Origin: Bacteroidales bacterium UBA1205
Lineage (GTDB): Bacteria > Bacteroidota > Bacteroidia > Bacteroidales > WCHB1-69
Assembly: GCA_002309615.1 (NCBI GenBank)
Contig: DBXT01000020.1
Location: 42,194 to 72,188 of the forward strand
Direction of reading: 5' to 3'
DNA length: 29,995 nt
Part shown: positions 7,590 to 15,596 of the stretch, piece after piece
Layout of the letters: the number at the start of each line of letters is the position of its first letter
Position numbering within the stretch: position 1 is the first letter of the stretch
Translations under genes and position numbers: made by a program
Notes under the pieces: generated by a model
What the model was told of the DNA's origin: nothing
The model's database searches: none
Seen by the model: the letters and a program-made list of their open reading frames with translations, nothing else

Positions 7590-7976
7590 ACATTATTTTT
7601 TATACCAAAAGATGTAAATTACTATGTAAATTTTGCTGTAAATTTACAGAATTTACATGTGTAAATTCGTAAAATAATGTAAAATTTACCTGAGTTGCAA
7701 TATGTAAATACGCAAAATAAACAATATTTATGCCAAAATACAACATAATATACTAAAAAGCAATATTTTATATATTGTATATTGAATGTTTGGTTTAATA
7801 TTATATGTAAATTGCCATGCGTTTATGAATGGTTTTTCTAAATAGATATATATAATTGAAATATTGTGTATTCGTGTGTTTAATATGAATAAATAATTTA
7901 AATAATTGTGTAAATTTTTACTATATTTACATTAATTTATTTTAGGTTGATAAGCATGGAATATTGAAAAAAATGT

Positions 7977-7984
7977 TACCTTTG
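7977..7984 (+). promoter_or_regulatory. -7 promoter box TACCTTTG for the HTH gene
   Basis: TACCTTTG matches the Bacteroidota -7 consensus. A TGTAAATT site at 7990 sits on the expected transcription start, a position suited to autorepression. Confidence 0.7.
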
Positions 7985-8003
7985 CAAAATGTAAATTTGT
8001 AAA

Positions 8004-8537
8004 ATGAATGTAAACATGCAAGAATACGTTGAACGATTGGCAGAATTTTTGAAAGCGAAAAATATCACTAAATCGGAGTTTGCTGACTCTATAGGTATAG
8101 GTCGCCCGAATGTTACCCATATATTTAATGGAAGGTATGGTTTGACAGATAAGGTGCTCAGCATGATATTCCGTCATTATAAGGAGTTGAATCCTATATG
8201 GTTGCTCTCCGGAAACGGTAATATGTTGATAGAGCAAGCCAATGAAGCGGACTCTTCTGATGATGTTGAGGAGAATAATGGATTGTTGAACTTTCAAGAA
8301 GAAAAAGAAGTTGATGCTTCCGCTTGTGAAAATGATGCGAAGGATGAGGCTCAACCAATTAACAATGAGGATGATATACCGGCATCTAAGCCGAAGATAT
8401 CCCCTTCAGAATGGCAAAATGAAAAGTCGCCTGTGTCTTTGACTGAAATATCGCCGGCAAAAACGCAAGAAAGGCGTATTCAAAAAATTGTCTTCTTTTA
8501 CAACGATAAAACTTTTGAAGAATATTTCCCTGAATAG
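8004..8537 (+). CDS. XRE-like helix-turn-helix transcriptional regulator
   Basis: 177-aa DNA-binding protein. Residues 5-60 form a Cro/CI-type domain: YVERLAEFLKAKNITKSEFA, then the turn and recognition helix in SIGIGRPNVTHIFNGR. PIWLLSGNGNML (64-75) is a segment common just after the HTH in Bacteroidota members. Residues 80-150 are acidic and low-complexity (many Glu, Asp, Asn, Ser), probably a flexible linker. The last 20 residues (RRIQKIVFFYNDKTFEEYFP) form a short beta-rich motif also typical of this Bacteroidota family, perhaps for dimerisation. The start follows the TACCTTTG box by only 19 nt; an alternative ATG is four codons in. Autoregulation through the TGTAAAT array upstream is likely but inferred. 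Confidence 0.82.
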   Translation: MNVNMQEYVERLAEFLKAKNITKSEFADSIGIGRPNVTHIFNGRYGLTDKVLSMIFRHYKELNPIWLLSGNGNMLIEQANEADSSDDVEENNGLLNFQEEKEVDASACENDAKDEAQPINNEDDIPASKPKISPSEWQNEKSPVSLTEISPAKTQERRIQKIVFFYNDKTFEEYFPE

Positions 8538-8718
8538 TTTTTATTCACGGATATTCTTGTCGCAAGACCTTTTTTTTCTTTTATTTTTGATTGTTCAGAT
8601 AAGCCGTTTGGATATAAAAATCAGCGGTATACGCATATTTTTTTCTTGTGAATCAATTTTTTTTTCTTTTTTTTGAAAAAAAATGCTTAAACATGCTTTT
8701 GGTATAATTGTTTTTATA

Positions 8719-8726
8719 TACCTTTG
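8719..8726 (+). promoter_or_regulatory. -7 promoter box TACCTTTG for the recQ-asnB operon
   Basis: TACCTTTG with TTTTG at 8697-8701, 17 nt upstream, fitting the -33/-7 spacing of Bacteroidota promoters. The recQ start follows 39 nt later. The A+T-rich gap 8538-8718 shows nothing else. Confidence 0.7.
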
Positions 8727-8765
8727 CAATAATAAACCAGTGAATAAAAAAATGTCAAGTTTGTT

Positions 8766-10967
8766 ATGGCAAAAAAAGCAGAAGTAGACTTACGAAAAAA
8801 GTTGAAACAATTTTTCGGTTTTGATCAGTTCAAGGGTAATCAAGAGGCTGTGATTAGGAGTGTGATGGAAGGTCGCAATTCGTTTGTGATTATGCCTACC
8901 GGCGGCGGTAAATCTTTGTGTTACCAGTTGCCTGCTTTAATCATGAACGGCACAGCCATAGTGGTATCTCCCTTAATAGCATTGATGAAAAATCAGGTGG
9001 ATGCCATTCGTAGCCATTCACAAGATGCGTCTATTGCTCATGTATATAATTCTACTTTGAATAAAGCTGAGCAAATAGCGGTCAGGGAGGATTTGGCTGC
9101 CGGAAAGACCAAGTTGTTGTATATGGCACCGGAATCTTTGGTAAAGGCAGAAAATTTAGCCATGCTGAAGAATATCAAAATTTCTTTTGTCGCTATCGAT
9201 GAAGCACATTGTATTTCGGAATGGGGTCATGATTTCCGTCCTGAATATCGAAAAATCCGCCAGGTGGTGACAGATTTGGAACAAGATGTTCCTATCATGG
9301 CACTTACCGCCACTGCCACCCCGAAAGTAAGACATGATATTCAAAAGAATTTGGATATGATGGATGCTGATGTGTACCAAGCATCGTTTAACCGACCGAA
9401 TATGTATTACGAGGTGAGGGAGAAAACAGCTGATGTAGATAAAGAAATAGTACGTTTTATTCATGAGCATAGCGGCAAATCGGGTATAATATATTGTCTG
9501 AGTCGCAAACAAGTGGAAGATTTTGCCGAATTTTTGCAGGTGAACAATATCAAAGCTCTTCCTTATCATGCAGGCTTGGATGCAGCCGTCAGAGCTGAAA
9601 ACCAAGATAAATTTTTGATGGAAGAGGTGGATGTGATAGTGGCCACCATCGCTTTTGGCATGGGCATAGATAAGCCCGATGTGCGTTATGTTATCCATTA
9701 TGACATGCCCAAAAGTCTGGAAGGTTATTATCAAGAAACCGGTCGTGCCGGTCGGGATGACGGCGAAGCCATTTGTATAGCCTATTACTCCTATAGCGAT
9801 TTGCAAAAATTGGAGAAACTCTCCAAAAACAAATCCATGGCAGAGCAGGAAATAGCCAAACAGCTTTTGGCAGAAACAGCAGCCTATGCCGAATCGCAAT
9901 TATGCCGACGCCGACATCTGCTATATTATTTTGGAGAAGTATATGAGCAGGACAATTGCGGTAATTGTGATAATTGTGTGCGTGTTAAGCACAAAGAAGA
10001 AGGTAAGGAATATATGGTTACCTTGCTGAGTGCTATAAAAGAAATGAAACAACAATTCAAAGAAAAATATGTGGTAAGCGTTCTCATGGGAGAGCTTACT
10101 GCCGATATCAAAAAATATAAACACAACGATTTGTCTTGTTTCGGTGAAGGCAAGGATATGACGGAGAAGTTTTGGTCCTCATTGGTGCAACAAGCCATGT
10201 TTGAAAACTTATTGGACAAGAATTTGGAGAACTATGGTGTGTTGAAGCTTACCAAAGAAGGTGAAAAATACATTAAAAAGCCCTATTCTATCATGGTGGT
10301 GATAGAAAAAGAAGATGACGATGACGATGATGACGAAATGGGCGACATGGCATCTTCGCAAAAAGGCGGCGCCGTGGACAAAGTCTTGTTTGCCATGTTG
10401 AAAGATTTGCTGAAAGACATGGCAAAATCGGAAAATCTTCCTCCCTATGTTATTTTCCAGGAAAATTCCTTGGAGGATATGTGCAATCAATATCCTACCA
10501 CCTTGGAAGAAATGAAAAAAATAACGGGAGTGGGTGAAGGTAAAGCTCAAAAATACGGACAACCATTCATAGATTTGATACGTAAATACGTTGAAGATAA
10601 TGAAATAGAACGCCCTCAAGACATAGTGGTGAAAACGGTGGTCAACAAGTCCGAATTGAGAGTGTATATCATTCAAAATATAGACAGACGTATTCCGTTG
10701 GAAGATATTGCCATATCCAAAAACATGACCATGAGTGAATTACTTACCGAAATAGAACGGATAGTAATGTCGGGAACAAAGTTGAATTTGGATTATTATA
10801 TAGACGAATACGTGGATGTATATCACTGCGAAGAAATCATGGATTATTTGCACAATAGTGAACAAGATTCCGTGGAGAAAGCATTGGAAGAATTGGGAGA
10901 AGATGAATACACCATGGATGAAATACGTTTGATGCGTATTAAATTTTTATCAGATAAAGGAAATTAA
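8766..10967 (+). CDS. recQ: ATP-dependent DNA helicase RecQ
   Basis: 733-aa superfamily-2 3'-5' helicase for recombination and fork repair. Motif 0 is FGFDQFKGNQEAVI (17-30), motif I MPTGGGKSLCYQLP (43-56), motif II AIDEAHCISEWGHDFRPEY (143-161, with the RecQ aromatic-rich loop), motif III ALTATAT near 180, and motif VI QETGRAGRD near 325. The zinc-binding region has Cys380, Cys398, Cys401 and Cys404. A winged-helix RQC region follows, then an acidic run of Asp/Glu (about 513-525), an HRDC domain (about 535-615) and an extra C-terminal helical domain with a possible helix-turn-helix (about 630-730). The long C-terminus is usual for Bacteroidota RecQ. It heads a tightly spaced run of four genes ending with asnB; the next gene starts 22 nt later. 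Confidence 0.97.
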   Translation: MAKKAEVDLRKKLKQFFGFDQFKGNQEAVIRSVMEGRNSFVIMPTGGGKSLCYQLPALIMNGTAIVVSPLIALMKNQVDAIRSHSQDASIAHVYNSTLNKAEQIAVREDLAAGKTKLLYMAPESLVKAENLAMLKNIKISFVAIDEAHCISEWGHDFRPEYRKIRQVVTDLEQDVPIMALTATATPKVRHDIQKNLDMMDADVYQASFNRPNMYYEVREKTADVDKEIVRFIHEHSGKSGIIYCLSRKQVEDFAEFLQVNNIKALPYHAGLDAAVRAENQDKFLMEEVDVIVATIAFGMGIDKPDVRYVIHYDMPKSLEGYYQETGRAGRDDGEAICIAYYSYSDLQKLEKLSKNKSMAEQEIAKQLLAETAAYAESQLCRRRHLLYYFGEVYEQDNCGNCDNCVRVKHKEEGKEYMVTLLSAIKEMKQQFKEKYVVSVLMGELTADIKKYKHNDLSCFGEGKDMTEKFWSSLVQQAMFENLLDKNLENYGVLKLTKEGEKYIKKPYSIMVVIEKEDDDDDDDEMGDMASSQKGGAVDKVLFAMLKDLLKDMAKSENLPPYVIFQENSLEDMCNQYPTTLEEMKKITGVGEGKAQKYGQPFIDLIRKYVEDNEIERPQDIVVKTVVNKSELRVYIIQNIDRRIPLEDIAISKNMTMSELLTEIERIVMSGTKLNLDYYIDEYVDVYHCEEIMDYLHNSEQDSVEKALEELGEDEYTMDEIRLMRIKFLSDKGN

Positions 10968-10989
10968 ACATTTATAAATAAAAGTATTA

Positions 10990-11769
10990 ATGGAAAATTT
11001 AGATATAGTAAATCAAAAATTGTCTTCAGAGAATACAAATGAAGAATTGCAACAAGAAAATATTGACACCGAGAATACCTCTACGGTGACCCCCGAGGAA
11101 ACAATTACAACCGAAGCACCGGCGGAAGCCTGCAACATACCCCCTACCGATACTCCGTGTTCTTCTCGTAAAAAAGGTTGCAAATGTGCACATTGGATAC
11201 TTACCATATTGTTATTAGCAGCGGTAATCGCCTTGTTTGTATTGCATTTCACCTCCAAGAACAAACCGTTGGTATTGCCCGAGGGACAAGATCACACAGG
11301 GGTGATACTTACCGTCAACAATGATTCAATATTGGAATATTTTGAATTGGTGTCCATTTTAAAAAGCGATTTGGAAGCAGAATCCGATAAATATACCAAG
11401 GATATGCAAGGAAAATATAAAAATTTCCAAACCAAGGTGAATAATTACCAGATAAATGTTCAAAATCAAGTGCTTACAACAACGCAAATGCAAAATGCCG
11501 AACGTGATTTGGCACGTGAACAACAAGAATTACAAGATTTGGAAAGCAGATACACCACCATTTTAGCCAATAAGGAAATGTCGGTGCATAATGAAATCAC
11601 CGATTCCATTATCAATGCCACCCAACGGGTAAACGATAGAAAATACAAAGCGGATTATGTGTTTGCAACAAGCAAGGGTTCTGCCATTATATGTGCCAAT
11701 CCCACTTTTGATATCACACAAGAGGTGATAGAAGAACTGAACAATGCTTATAAAAAATCTCATGATTAA
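10990..11769 (+). CDS. Membrane-anchored OmpH/Skp-like protein
   Basis: 259-aa protein whose C-terminal half resembles the OmpH/Skp periplasmic chaperone family. Residues 1-55 are acidic and Thr/Glu/Pro-rich. A short Cys- and Lys-rich stretch (CSSRKKGCKCAHW, 57-69) precedes a single transmembrane helix (about 70-88, ILTILLLAAVIALFVLHF). The periplasmic part opens with VNNDSILEYFELV, continues as a long Gln/Glu-rich coiled coil (about 120-205), and closes with ANPTFDITQEVIEELNNAYK, the typical Skp ending. Ordinary Skp has a cleaved signal peptide. Here the helix is internal, so the likely topology is N-terminus in the cytoplasm and chaperone-like domain in the periplasm. It lies 22 nt after recQ and overlaps the next gene by one base. 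Confidence 0.75.
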   Translation: MENLDIVNQKLSSENTNEELQQENIDTENTSTVTPEETITTEAPAEACNIPPTDTPCSSRKKGCKCAHWILTILLLAAVIALFVLHFTSKNKPLVLPEGQDHTGVILTVNNDSILEYFELVSILKSDLEAESDKYTKDMQGKYKNFQTKVNNYQINVQNQVLTTTQMQNAERDLAREQQELQDLESRYTTILANKEMSVHNEITDSIINATQRVNDRKYKADYVFATSKGSAIICANPTFDITQEVIEELNNAYKKSHD

Positions 11770-12212
11770 TGAAAACCTATACTTATATAATATTATTATC
11801 AGTTGTGGTTTTGTTCACCGCTTGCGGTCCTAAGAATCAGGAGAAAGTGGTGATGGCATCTTATGCCGACGGCAAACCCAAATTGGAATACGTATATATA
11901 CTAACCGACAAGGGTGATAAGCAATTGTACAAGGAAACACAATATTTTCCTGAAGAAAAAAAATATATAGAAGGAACTTATGACCAATATTCCCGTCGTG
12001 ACGGAGAATGGACATCTTGGTATGAAAATGGTCGTAAAAATAGCCAAGGAACCTACGAAAACGGTTTGTTGCAAGGTAAATATACCGTATGGCATCCCAA
12101 TGGCAAAGTGTTTTATAGCGGCAAATATAAAAATGGCGTTAAAATAGGCACTTGGTCGTATTACGATACATTAGGACGATTAACACACACCGAAATTTGT
12201 GATAATCAATAA
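11769..12212 (+). CDS. MORN-repeat lipoprotein
   Basis: 147-aa exported lipoprotein. The signal peptide (MKTYTYIILLSVVVLF) ends in a lipobox-like FTAC with Cys19 as lipidation site. After a beta-rich segment, three MORN-type repeats are visible: DGEWTSWYENGRKNSQGTY (about 77-95), LLQGKYTVWHPNGKVFYSG (about 99-117) and VKIGTWSYYDTLGRL (about 123-137). Such proteins are often named YwqK-family antitoxins in databases, but nothing here indicates a toxin-antitoxin role. The ATG overlaps the stop of the OmpH-like gene (TAATG), and the asnB ATG follows the stop after two bases, so translation is coupled within the operon. Outer- or inner-membrane attachment cannot be decided. Confidence 0.8.
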   Translation: MKTYTYIILLSVVVLFTACGPKNQEKVVMASYADGKPKLEYVYILTDKGDKQLYKETQYFPEEKKYIEGTYDQYSRRDGEWTSWYENGRKNSQGTYENGLLQGKYTVWHPNGKVFYSGKYKNGVKIGTWSYYDTLGRLTHTEICDNQ

Positions 12213-12214
12213 TT

Positions 12215-14149
12215 ATGTGCGGTATAGCAGGGTATTATAGCCAAGCATTATCTCAAAAAGCATGCGATGTGCGTCTTATGACGCAGCGAATAGCACACAG
12301 GGGTCCCGACGCGGAAGGCAGTTACACCCATCACCATGTGGCATTAGGGCAACGCCGCTTAAGTATTATCGATTTATCGGAAAAAGCCAACCAGCCTATG
12401 ATATCTCCCTGCGGGAGATATGTGGTGGTGTATAATGGGGAAATATACAATTTCCGGTCTGTAAGACAATATCTGCAACAGCATTTCCCCTCTTATCGGT
12501 GGCAAACACAATCGGATACAGAAGTGGTGCTGGCTGCTTTTATGTATTACGGGGAAGATTTTGTAACCCGTTTGCAAGGCATGTTTGCAATGGCTATTTA
12601 TGACAATGCTACAGAAAAACTCTATCTTTACAGAGATAGGGTGGGAATAAAGCCATTGTATTATTATTATAAAGACAATACATTGGTGTTTGCTTCCGAA
12701 CTTAAAGCCATAACGGCAGTGTTGCCGCAAGAGGAGTTGCAGGTGAACCCTACAGCCGTTAACCATTATTTGCATTTAGCATACATACCGGCTCCTTATA
12801 CCATATATGAGCATGTATATAAATTTCCGCAAGCTCATAAAGCGGTATTTGACGGGCATAATTTGCAGCTATCCGCTTATTGGCAATTGCAGCCCGACAG
12901 GCAAAAAAACAATATCAACGAAAAAGAAGCCAAGCAGCAATTACATCATCTGTTAGAGCAGACAGTGGAAGCTTGTATGTTCAGCGATGTGCCTTTCGGC
13001 ACTTTTTTGAGCGGAGGAATCGATTCTTCTTTAATGACGGCAATAGCACAATCTTTATCTGCTACGCCGATAAACACTTTTTCTATAGGCTTTTATGATA
13101 AACACAACGAGGCCGAATATGCCGGTGCGATAGCTAAACAATTGGGAACACATCATCATGAATTGTATGTTACTCATCAGGATATCATGAATATGATACC
13201 GGAATTGTTGTCGGTATATGATGAGCCTTATGCCGATTCGTCGGCATTGCCCACCCTGTTGTTGTCACACATGACCAAACAACATGTAACCATGGCTATT
13301 TCCGGTGACGGCGGGGATGAATTGTTTATGGGTTACGGTTCTTATATTTGGGCACAAAGGTTAAACAACAAGGCCTTGTATGCTATGCGGTATCCATTGT
13401 CATGTTTGCTCGCCATGGGAGGAAATAGAGAAAAACGGGTGGCCAAATTGTTGCAGGTACCGAATAAAAAGAGCATAAGAAGTCACATCTTTTCACAAGA
13501 ACAATTTTGTTTTACACAAAAAGAAATAGCAGACATATTGCTGCCATCTGTTGCGGATAAGGCGGAGGAATGCGCCCTCTATGCCGATTCATTCAATCTT
13601 TATCGTTTGTTGTTATCAAAATTCAATGAAGATGGAGGAGCTGTGCATCTAAATGCGGCCGAACAGCAATCGTTATTCGATTTTCAATATTACCTTCCTG
13701 ATGATTTGTTGGTGAAAGTGGATAGAGCTTCCATGCATTATTCTTTGGAAGTGAGGGTGCCGTTTTTGGAGCAGGCGATAGTGGAATATGCCTATAATTT
13801 ACCATCCGGTCTGCGTATGAGAGGAAAAGAGGGGAAATATCTGCTCAAACAGGTGTTATACGATTATATTCCTCGAGAAATGTTTGCCCGTCCCAAATGG
13901 GGCTTTAGTATTCCTTTGCAACGTTGGCTGCAAAAAGATTTAAGTTATTTGATAGATGAAGAATTGAGTAGCGAAAGCATTGCTTCAACACAGATATTTA
14001 ACAATAAGGCTATACAAAAATTGATACGTCAATTCCGTCAGGGCAATACCTATTTGTACAATCGTTTATGGCTGGTCATAGTGTTGCAACGTTTTATGAA
14101 AGAAAATTTGAAAAAACTTTCCGATAAAACGAATATACAAGTCGTTTGA
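12215..14149 (+). CDS. asnB: Asparagine synthase (glutamine-hydrolysing)
   Basis: Makes asparagine from aspartate, ATP and glutamine in the cytoplasm. After removal of Met the N-terminus is the catalytic Cys2 of a class II glutaminase domain (MCGIAGYYS; IAHRGPDAEG at about 27-36; VYNGEIYNF near 72; LYRDRVGIKPLYY near 138). The synthetase domain has the PP-loop SGGIDSS at 266-272, the conserved AISGDGGDELFMGY near 362, and DRASMHYSLEVRVPFLE near 502-518. Length (644 aa) is near normal for bacterial AsnB. Some AsnB-type proteins act on cell-wall or antibiotic substrates; the architecture here is that of the general enzyme. It is the last gene of the recQ operon, and no clear terminator is visible in the 36 nt before the convergent trpS. 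Confidence 0.93.
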   Translation: MCGIAGYYSQALSQKACDVRLMTQRIAHRGPDAEGSYTHHHVALGQRRLSIIDLSEKANQPMISPCGRYVVVYNGEIYNFRSVRQYLQQHFPSYRWQTQSDTEVVLAAFMYYGEDFVTRLQGMFAMAIYDNATEKLYLYRDRVGIKPLYYYYKDNTLVFASELKAITAVLPQEELQVNPTAVNHYLHLAYIPAPYTIYEHVYKFPQAHKAVFDGHNLQLSAYWQLQPDRQKNNINEKEAKQQLHHLLEQTVEACMFSDVPFGTFLSGGIDSSLMTAIAQSLSATPINTFSIGFYDKHNEAEYAGAIAKQLGTHHHELYVTHQDIMNMIPELLSVYDEPYADSSALPTLLLSHMTKQHVTMAISGDGGDELFMGYGSYIWAQRLNNKALYAMRYPLSCLLAMGGNREKRVAKLLQVPNKKSIRSHIFSQEQFCFTQKEIADILLPSVADKAEECALYADSFNLYRLLLSKFNEDGGAVHLNAAEQQSLFDFQYYLPDDLLVKVDRASMHYSLEVRVPFLEQAIVEYAYNLPSGLRMRGKEGKYLLKQVLYDYIPREMFARPKWGFSIPLQRWLQKDLSYLIDEELSSESIASTQIFNNKAIQKLIRQFRQGNTYLYNRLWLVIVLQRFMKENLKKLSDKTNIQVV

Positions 14150-14185
14150 TAGGGAAGTGCTGTGGTATCAGATGAGCAAAAGCTG

Positions 14186-15166
14186 TTAAAATCCTATGAT
14201 TTTTCTTACCTCGCTTATGGTTTTTTGAGCGCTTTCACGGGCTTTTTCCGCTCCTATTTTACGTATTTTTTGTAAGTATTCGTCATCGGAAGCGATGGTG
14301 AGAATTTTGTCTCTTATCGGGGCACAAAACCGGATAACGTCTTCCGCTAATTGTTTTTTCATATCCCCGTAGCGTATGGAGCAGTTGTTGTAGGCATCGT
14401 TAAAATATTGATAGGTATCGTTGCTGCTTACTTGTTGCATAATGGTGAATAAGTTGATAATTTCTTGAGGGCGTTCCTGATTGGGTACGGTGGGACCGAT
14501 ATCGGTTTTGGCTTTCATTATTTTTTTGCGTATCACCTCCGGCTCATCAATAAGATAGATAGCATTGCCGGTAGATTTGCCCATTTTGGTGCTCCCGTCC
14601 AATCCGGGTATTTTTACCAAATCTTGATTAAAGTTATATGCTTTGGGTTCTTTAAAATAATTTACCCCATATGTTTTGTTAAATCTATTGGCGAAAGTGC
14701 GTGTCATTTCCAAATGTTGCTCCTGATCTTTGCCTACAGGCACTTTGTCGGCATTGTGTATAAGAATATCGGCAGCCATAAGGGTGGGGTAAGTAAGCAG
14801 GCCGGCGTTGACATTGTTGGGCTGCTGGCGTATTTTATCTTTAAAAGAGGCACAACGTTCCAACTCTCCCAAATATGCATTCATATTGAGGAAGAGATAT
14901 AATTCCACCGTCTCCGGAATATCGCTTTGTATGTATAGCGTGGCTGCTTCGGGATTGATACCGCAAGCCAAATATTCCACCAATATTTGTTTTACACTTT
15001 GTTGCAAATTGTCGGGGTGCGGATGCGTTGTAAGAGAGTGATAGTCGGCAATAAAGAAAAAACAACGGTTTTCATGTTGCATTTTTACAAAATTTTTGAC
15101 GGCACCGAAATAATTGCCTAAATGCAAATTGCCGGTCGGACGTATTCCGCTTAAAACTGTTTCCAT
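14186..15166 (-). CDS. trpS: Tryptophan-tRNA ligase
   Basis: Class Ic aminoacyl-tRNA synthetase that charges tRNA-Trp. The HIGH-type signature is in SGIRPTGNLHLGNYFGA (HLGN at 15-18). Binding-site segments FFIADYHSLTT (37-47), TYPTLMAADIL (125-135) and PVGKDQEQHLEMTR (143-156) follow. The KMSKS equivalent is KMGKS at 194-198. Length (326 aa) is standard. It starts 4 nt after the deaminase-like gene, so both are probably read from the promoter at 15480-15487. No T-box or other leader structure precedes it. Confidence 0.96.
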   Translation of the reverse strand: METVLSGIRPTGNLHLGNYFGAVKNFVKMQHENRCFFFIADYHSLTTHPHPDNLQQSVKQILVEYLACGINPEAATLYIQSDIPETVELYLFLNMNAYLGELERCASFKDKIRQQPNNVNAGLLTYPTLMAADILIHNADKVPVGKDQEQHLEMTRTFANRFNKTYGVNYFKEPKAYNFNQDLVKIPGLDGSTKMGKSTGNAIYLIDEPEVIRKKIMKAKTDIGPTVPNQERPQEIINLFTIMQQVSSNDTYQYFNDAYNNCSIRYGDMKKQLAEDVIRFCAPIRDKILTIASDDEYLQKIRKIGAEKARESAQKTISEVRKIIGF

Positions 15167-15170
15167 ATTC

Positions 15171-15473
15171 TTATTTTATTGTTTCAAATATTAAATGTGT
15201 GATATCTATGGGTTTACGGTGGTAGATGATAGCATTGATTTTTGCCTGCCGCAAGGCGGCTGCACACATAATGCACGGCATGCCGGAAGTGTGTATTTCG
15301 CATTCGCCTACATAAAAGCTGTGAAGCAATTGTCTGCTGCTATGCAAAGCCTGCACTACGGCATGTGAGGAGGTGGCATGGAAAGCCTTATGGTTATACC
15401 TTGTATGGCATAACAATTTTCCTTGATGATATACCGAAACATTCTCAACGCATTTCATGTGCCTGTAATCCAT
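15171..15473 (-). CDS. Deaminase-fold protein with Val in place of the catalytic Glu
   Basis: 100-aa protein of the cytidine/tRNA-adenosine deaminase fold. The two zinc motifs are recognisable: SSHAVVQAL (His37) in place of the usual HAExxAI, and MPCIMCAAAL (Cys67, Cys70) matching PCxxC. The catalytic proton-shuttling Glu is replaced by Val39 (codon GTA, one base from GAA), so ordinary deaminase chemistry is not expected. The protein also lacks the first helix of the fold and ends early. A comparable Glu-to-Val change is known in the non-catalytic subunit Tad3/ADAT3 of eukaryotic tRNA deaminase, which is only an analogy. I chose the ATG at 15473 because an upstream ATG at 15491 would place the promoter box inside the coding region; the ATG at 15458 is a further alternative. 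Cotranscription with trpS is likely. Confidence 0.7.
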   Translation of the reverse strand: MDYRHMKCVENVSVYHQGKLLCHTRYNHKAFHATSSHAVVQALHSSRQLLHSFYVGECEIHTSGMPCIMCAAALRQAKINAIIYHRKPIDITHLIFETIK

Positions 15474-15479
15474 ATTTTG

Positions 15480-15487
15480 CAAAGATA
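15480..15487 (-). promoter_or_regulatory. -7 promoter box TATCTTTG for the deaminase-like gene and trpS
   Basis: The minus-strand sequence is TATCTTTG. The first downstream ATG is 7 nt away, so the transcript would be nearly leaderless, or translation begins at the ATG at 15458. Confidence 0.65.
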
Positions 15488-15562
15488 GCATTTTTTTATA
15501 TACGGCCTTTAACTTTATAAGGTGTTATAAATGTATGCCATGAAATTTTGTAAAAAAAAGTG

Positions 15563-15570
15563 TACCTTTG
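15563..15570 (+). promoter_or_regulatory. -7 promoter box TACCTTTG for the DUF362 gene
   Basis: TACCTTTG, followed 26 nt later by the DUF362 start. This may also drive kamB and kamC, which follow without an obvious promoter of their own. Confidence 0.65.
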
Positions 15571-15596
15571 CAAATTATTAACAAAATATGAAGTAA

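Larger units (their letters stand above)
7564..8003. promoter_or_regulatory. Intergenic region dense in TGTAAAT half-sites: probable operator array
   Basis: No gene is visible. About a dozen copies of TGTAAAT or its complement ATTTACA (some one base off) occur at 7613, 7625, 7637, 7642, 7651, 7660, 7678, 7703, 7806, 7909, 7925, 7990 and 8008. Several form exact palindromes: CTGTAAATTTACAG at 7636-7649, GAATTTACA-TG-TGTAAATTC at 7649-7668, GTAAA-A-TTTAC at 7679-7689 and GTAAA-TT-TTTAC at 7910-7921. The cluster lies between two divergent promoters, for the sugar kinase (7582-7589) and the HTH gene (7977-7984). Binding by the adjacent HTH protein is inference. Confidence 0.6.

Noticed and set aside
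7563..7593. Longer start for the sugar kinase (MLPLPNKNCN extension)
   Set aside because: The extension is encoded by the promoter box TACCTTTG itself; the family N-terminus begins at MKLIADSG.
9156..9899. 247-codon minus-strand frame inside recQ
   Set aside because: Antisense to the helicase core, Phe/His/Cys-rich as expected for a reverse reading of this codon usage, with no recognisable domain.
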